This document shows, piece after piece, positions 61,401 through 64,000 of a DNA stretch of 64,000 bases. A model generated the notes under the pieces. That model saw nothing but the letters and a program-made list of their open reading frames with translations, did no database searches and was not told the DNA's origin. The stretch comes from Bacteroidia bacterium (GTDB lineage Bacteria; Bacteroidota; Bacteroidia; B-17B0; Aurantibacillaceae): assembly GCA_018000995.1 (NCBI GenBank), contig JAGNIU010000014.1, positions 1 through 64,000 of the forward strand, given 5' to 3'. How positions within the stretch are numbered: the first letter of the stretch is position 1; the number at the start of each line of letters is the position of its first letter. Made by a program: the position numbers and the translations under genes.

Positions 61401-62549
61401 ATGAAAATCAACCTTTCCAGCCTTTATTTACTTGTATTCATTTTTTTAGTGTGGAATTTACAAGCGCAGGATACTTTACCTAAGAAAAAAACATTTGTTA
61501 TTGAGAGGGATTCCGCTACACTTTTTGGTCATATTGGGATTAATGATGGCGCGAGCGATGAGGCGAAATTATTGATTGGAGGTTATGTCAGCGCTTATTA
61601 CGCTTATTATACTGATGAAATTACTAACAATGGATTAGTGCAAATTCCGGTGATGGCGCCACGTAATAAAGAGTTTGGTTTAAACATGGCATTGCTATCA
61701 ATGCAGTACAGCAGTAAAAATGTACGCGGTAATTTTGGTCTTCAGTTTGGAGATATTCCAAAAGCAATTTGGCCAACTGAATTTAATATGATACAAGAAG
61801 CAAACGCTGGCGTTCGTTTAGTAAAAGGACTTTGGTTCGATGCGGGTGTTTTCCGTTCGCATATTGGAGTGGAGAGTATTCAGCCTAGAGAAAATATTAC
61901 ATCGAGTACTTCTTTGGTAAATAATTATGAGCCTTATTATTTTTCAGGCGCAAAGCTGACATACGTTTTAAGTTCTAAATTGTCATTGCAAGTAAATGCC
62001 TTTAACAGCTTCAACACAATGACAGAGACTAATAAAGATAAGTTGTTTGGTTTCTCAGCGGTTTACGATCCAAATGAAAAAATGTCTATCACTTATAATT
62101 TTTTAACTGGCGATGAAAGTGCGGATAGCGCTACTATTAAACAACGTCGCTATTATAATAATATTTATGCCACCATTAAACTCAATAAATTTATTTTAGC
62201 ACTAGAGGCAAATTTTGGTATTCAAGAAAACTCAATGTTAACAGACACAAACGGAACCGCAAGTTTATATAGTGGATTAATTATTGCAAGATATCAGTTC
62301 GTAAAAAAATCTGCAATTTATATTCGTGGCGAATATTTGTCGGATCCTGATGGAATTGTAACAGGCGCTTTAAATTTTGGCGACAATGTAATGGGGACAA
62401 CCGCCGGAGTAGAATACAAACCCTATAAAAATGTTGCTTTAAGTTTGGAAGGAAGAGTGCTGCAATCTGACAAAACGGTTTTCAGAGAAAATAATTACAA
62501 AGTAAATCAGCGTTACGAAGCTATTTTTTGCTTAGACGTTTCTTTTTAA
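61401..62549 (+). CDS. Outer-membrane porin-like beta-barrel protein
   Basis: The product has 382 residues with a signal peptide ending NLQAQ and alternating amphipathic beta strands across the remainder (LLIGGYVSAYYAYYTDE; MALLSMQYSSKNVRGNFGLQFGD; ALEANFGIQENSML; YEAIFCLDVSF at the C-terminus). The layout fits the outer-membrane beta-barrel 'porin' families of Bacteroidota. The substrate is unknown. Its stop overlaps the murI ATG (TAATG), so the two are translated together. Confidence 0.8.
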   Translation: MKINLSSLYLLVFIFLVWNLQAQDTLPKKKTFVIERDSATLFGHIGINDGASDEAKLLIGGYVSAYYAYYTDEITNNGLVQIPVMAPRNKEFGLNMALLSMQYSSKNVRGNFGLQFGDIPKAIWPTEFNMIQEANAGVRLVKGLWFDAGVFRSHIGVESIQPRENITSSTSLVNNYEPYYFSGAKLTYVLSSKLSLQVNAFNSFNTMTETNKDKLFGFSAVYDPNEKMSITYNFLTGDESADSATIKQRRYYNNIYATIKLNKFILALEANFGIQENSMLTDTNGTASLYSGLIIARYQFVKKSAIYIRGEYLSDPDGIVTGALNFGDNVMGTTAGVEYKPYKNVALSLEGRVLQSDKTVFRENNYKVNQRYEAIFCLDVSF

Positions 62550-63382
62550 TGAGCGAGAAAAAAACATATAATCCTATTGGTGTTTTTGATTCCGGTTATG
62601 GGGGATTAACTGTTTTGAAAGAAATTGTAAAAGAATTACCGCAATATGATTATTTATATTTAGGAGATAATGCCCGTGCTCCTTATGGATCAAAAAGTTT
62701 CGATGAAGTTTACAATCTCACTTTAGAGTGTGTTAAACAATTATTTGATAAAGGCTGTCATTTAGTAATTCTCGCTTGTAACACCGCCTCCGCAAAAGCA
62801 TTGAGAAACATTCAACAAAAAGATTTACCAATCATTGCCCCTGATAGAAGAGTACTTGGTGTAATTCGTCCAACCACAGAATTAGTTGGAAATTATTCTA
62901 CAACAAAACATATTGGAGTATTAGGAACAACAGGAACAGTTTTATCACAATCGTATCCAATTGAAATCGCAAAATTTTTTCCAGAGGTAAAAGTATATCA
63001 AGAGGCTTGTCCGCTTTGGGTACCGATGGTAGAGAACAACGAATACAATACACCGGAATCAGATGCCATTATTAAACAACACATTGATAATTTAATGAGT
63101 CGCTCACCAAAAATCGACACTATTATTTTGGGCTGTACGCATTACCCCTTACTAAAAGATCAAATCAAAAAGTTCTTACCTGAAAACTTTACATTGCTGT
63201 CTCAAGGCGATATTGTTGCGAAAGGGTTAGCAGATTATTTAAAACGTCACCAGGAAATAGACGCTAAATGCTCAAAAGGAAACACAATAGAATTTTTAAC
63301 CACAGGCGACACAACTAATTTTGATATCCACGCCGGAAAGTTTTTTGGAAAGGAAATTAAATCAAAGCATTTGCAATTATAG
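62549..63382 (+). CDS. murI: Glutamate racemase
   Basis: The product has 277 residues. MurI interconverts L- and D-glutamate to supply D-Glu for peptidoglycan. GVFDSGYGGLTV is the N-terminal signature; the two catalytic cysteines are in LACNTASA and LGCTHYPLL. The length is normal. The ATG at 62549 overlaps the porin stop; a start at 62528 would run into the porin gene and lacks support. The coupling to a porin gene is unusual for murI, although co-occurrence of envelope genes is common in this phylum. Confidence 0.95.
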   Translation: MSEKKTYNPIGVFDSGYGGLTVLKEIVKELPQYDYLYLGDNARAPYGSKSFDEVYNLTLECVKQLFDKGCHLVILACNTASAKALRNIQQKDLPIIAPDRRVLGVIRPTTELVGNYSTTKHIGVLGTTGTVLSQSYPIEIAKFFPEVKVYQEACPLWVPMVENNEYNTPESDAIIKQHIDNLMSRSPKIDTIILGCTHYPLLKDQIKKFLPENFTLLSQGDIVAKGLADYLKRHQEIDAKCSKGNTIEFLTTGDTTNFDIHAGKFFGKEIKSKHLQL

Positions 63383-63414
63383 CTACAGATCGGTTTTTGG
63401 TCGTTACGAACATT

Positions 63415-64000
63415 TTACCAAATTCGTGTCTTACCTTCGTAGAAATTCATTCCTATACCACAACCAAAATAACTGTCAAGTTCCGTTTGATAATTATAGT
63501 TTATCGAGTTTATATAATATGCAGTAATAAAAAATCTTTTTGTAATGTTAAAGGAAATATCCATGAGCAATCCACCGCCAAATCTGTCTCTGGGTGTATT
63601 GGGGTAAAATAACATTGTCAGAAAGGAACCTGCTAAACCAATGTTGTAATTTATCTTTTTAAAATAAAAACATTTGGTAATGCCAATATAGCTAAATGAA
63701 CCGCTTCTAAAACCATCATTGCTTTTCGGATTTAACCGGAATGATTCTCCTTCGCCTATTGATCCAAGTTTAAAAGCGATATTCTTTTTATTGGAGATTA
63801 AAGCTAAATGATAACTATTAGCTAACGAATAATTGTGTTTTTCAAAGTTTATAAAGCTCCAAGAATTAATAAGACCAAAACAAATGCTGACTCGGCTTAT
63901 AAAATGATGCCTTGAACTGTCAGCACGAACTAGAGAATTTTCTTGAATGCCGCCACAAGGATTTGATTGGAAATAGGATTTTCTGTCTTTGAATAAATTT
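63415..64000 (-). CDS. Partial outer-membrane beta-barrel-like protein, cut by the right edge
   Basis: Reading the minus strand from the edge, one frame stays open for about 195 codons to the stop at 63415, with no start codon expected in view. The sequence has alternating aromatic and hydrophobic residues typical of barrel strands (FISRVSICFGLINSWSFINF; GSFSYIGITKCFYFKKINYN; FGCGIGMNFYEG near the end). Only the final 66 codons follow an in-frame ATG, but the frame is continuous before it, so the gene begins beyond 64000. It is convergent with murI. Confidence 0.65.
   Translation of the reverse strand, partial: NLFKDRKSYFQSNPCGGIQENSLVRADSSRHHFISRVSICFGLINSWSFINFEKHNYSLANSYHLALISNKKNIAFKLGSIGEGESFRLNPKSNDGFRSGSFSYIGITKCFYFKKINYNIGLAGSFLTMLFYPNTPRDRFGGGLLMDISFNITKRFFITAYYINSINYNYQTELDSYFGCGIGMNFYEGKTRIW

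Noticed and set aside
63321-63612. Two short + strand ORFs after murI
   Set aside because: They overlap the end of the minus-strand partial gene, which stays open to the window edge and explains the region better.

Overview
The window reads as AT-rich chromosomal DNA of a member of the Bacteroidota, probably a free-living gliding or flavobacterium-like organism. The evidence is five secreted proteins with C-terminal type IX secretion (T9SS type A) sorting domains, one giant protein with a gliding-motility-associated (type B) C-terminal domain, TonB-dependent receptors, lineage-typical small families (DUF5606, DUF5522, DUF2490), several promoters of the Bacteroidota form TTG-N18..21-TAnnTTTG, and little Shine-Dalgarno sequence before start codons. 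No rRNA, tRNA, CRISPR array, prophage or transposase gene was seen.

Layout. 1-2401: an integron-like gene-cassette array. Three orphan genes are each followed by a long imperfect inverted repeat bounded by CTAACA...GTTAG(G/C), with a fourth such site at the left edge. The stems differ in sequence but share one architecture, as attC sites do. No integrase is in view, so it is either a CALIN or the end of a larger integron whose integrase lies left of the window. 2.5-12.6 kb: envelope and housekeeping genes (secreted TonB C-terminal protein, heme c lipoprotein, methyltransferase, thioredoxin-like protein, CPA2 antiporter, T9SS metallophosphatase, rpiB, nadA). 12.6-18.5 kb: a YwqK/MORN-repeat protein translationally coupled to a seven-PAS histidine kinase and a LytTR response regulator. 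18.6-32.4 kb: T9SS cargo, an unusual anchor-L/OmpA/T9SS fusion, mnmG with a cluster of parS-like centromere sites, a 0.9 kb structured non-coding gap, an aminopeptidase P, an M90 metallopeptidase and a 1489-residue adhesin-like protein.

32.5-36.6 kb holds small lipoprotein, membrane and HTH genes of unknown function, with traces of internal duplication and a divergent XRE-type regulator behind a perfect inverted repeat. 36.6-46.8 kb is mostly core: DUF5606, gmk, rplU-rpmA, and an operon of lipoprotein, M64 peptidase, serS, coiled-coil lipoprotein and ybeY; then a T9SS protein and an M1 aminopeptidase. 46.9-54.0 kb: a frameshifted TCR/Tet MFS transporter and a metal-uptake locus (FecA-like receptor, DUF2490 protein, DtxR-family repressor, second TonB receptor) with a DtxR-type palindrome in the divergent promoter region. 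54.0-64.0 kb: a secreted WD40-like/caspase protein, a TPM-domain protein, urocanate hydratase, DUF5522, a porin coupled to murI, and a protein truncated by the right edge.

The least conventional content is the cassette array with its shared inner loop core, the parS cluster beside mnmG, the structured gap at 24.0-24.9 kb, a 197-bp inverted-repeat element before nadA, and promoter -7 boxes lying 3-8 nt from start codons, which suggests leaderless transcripts.
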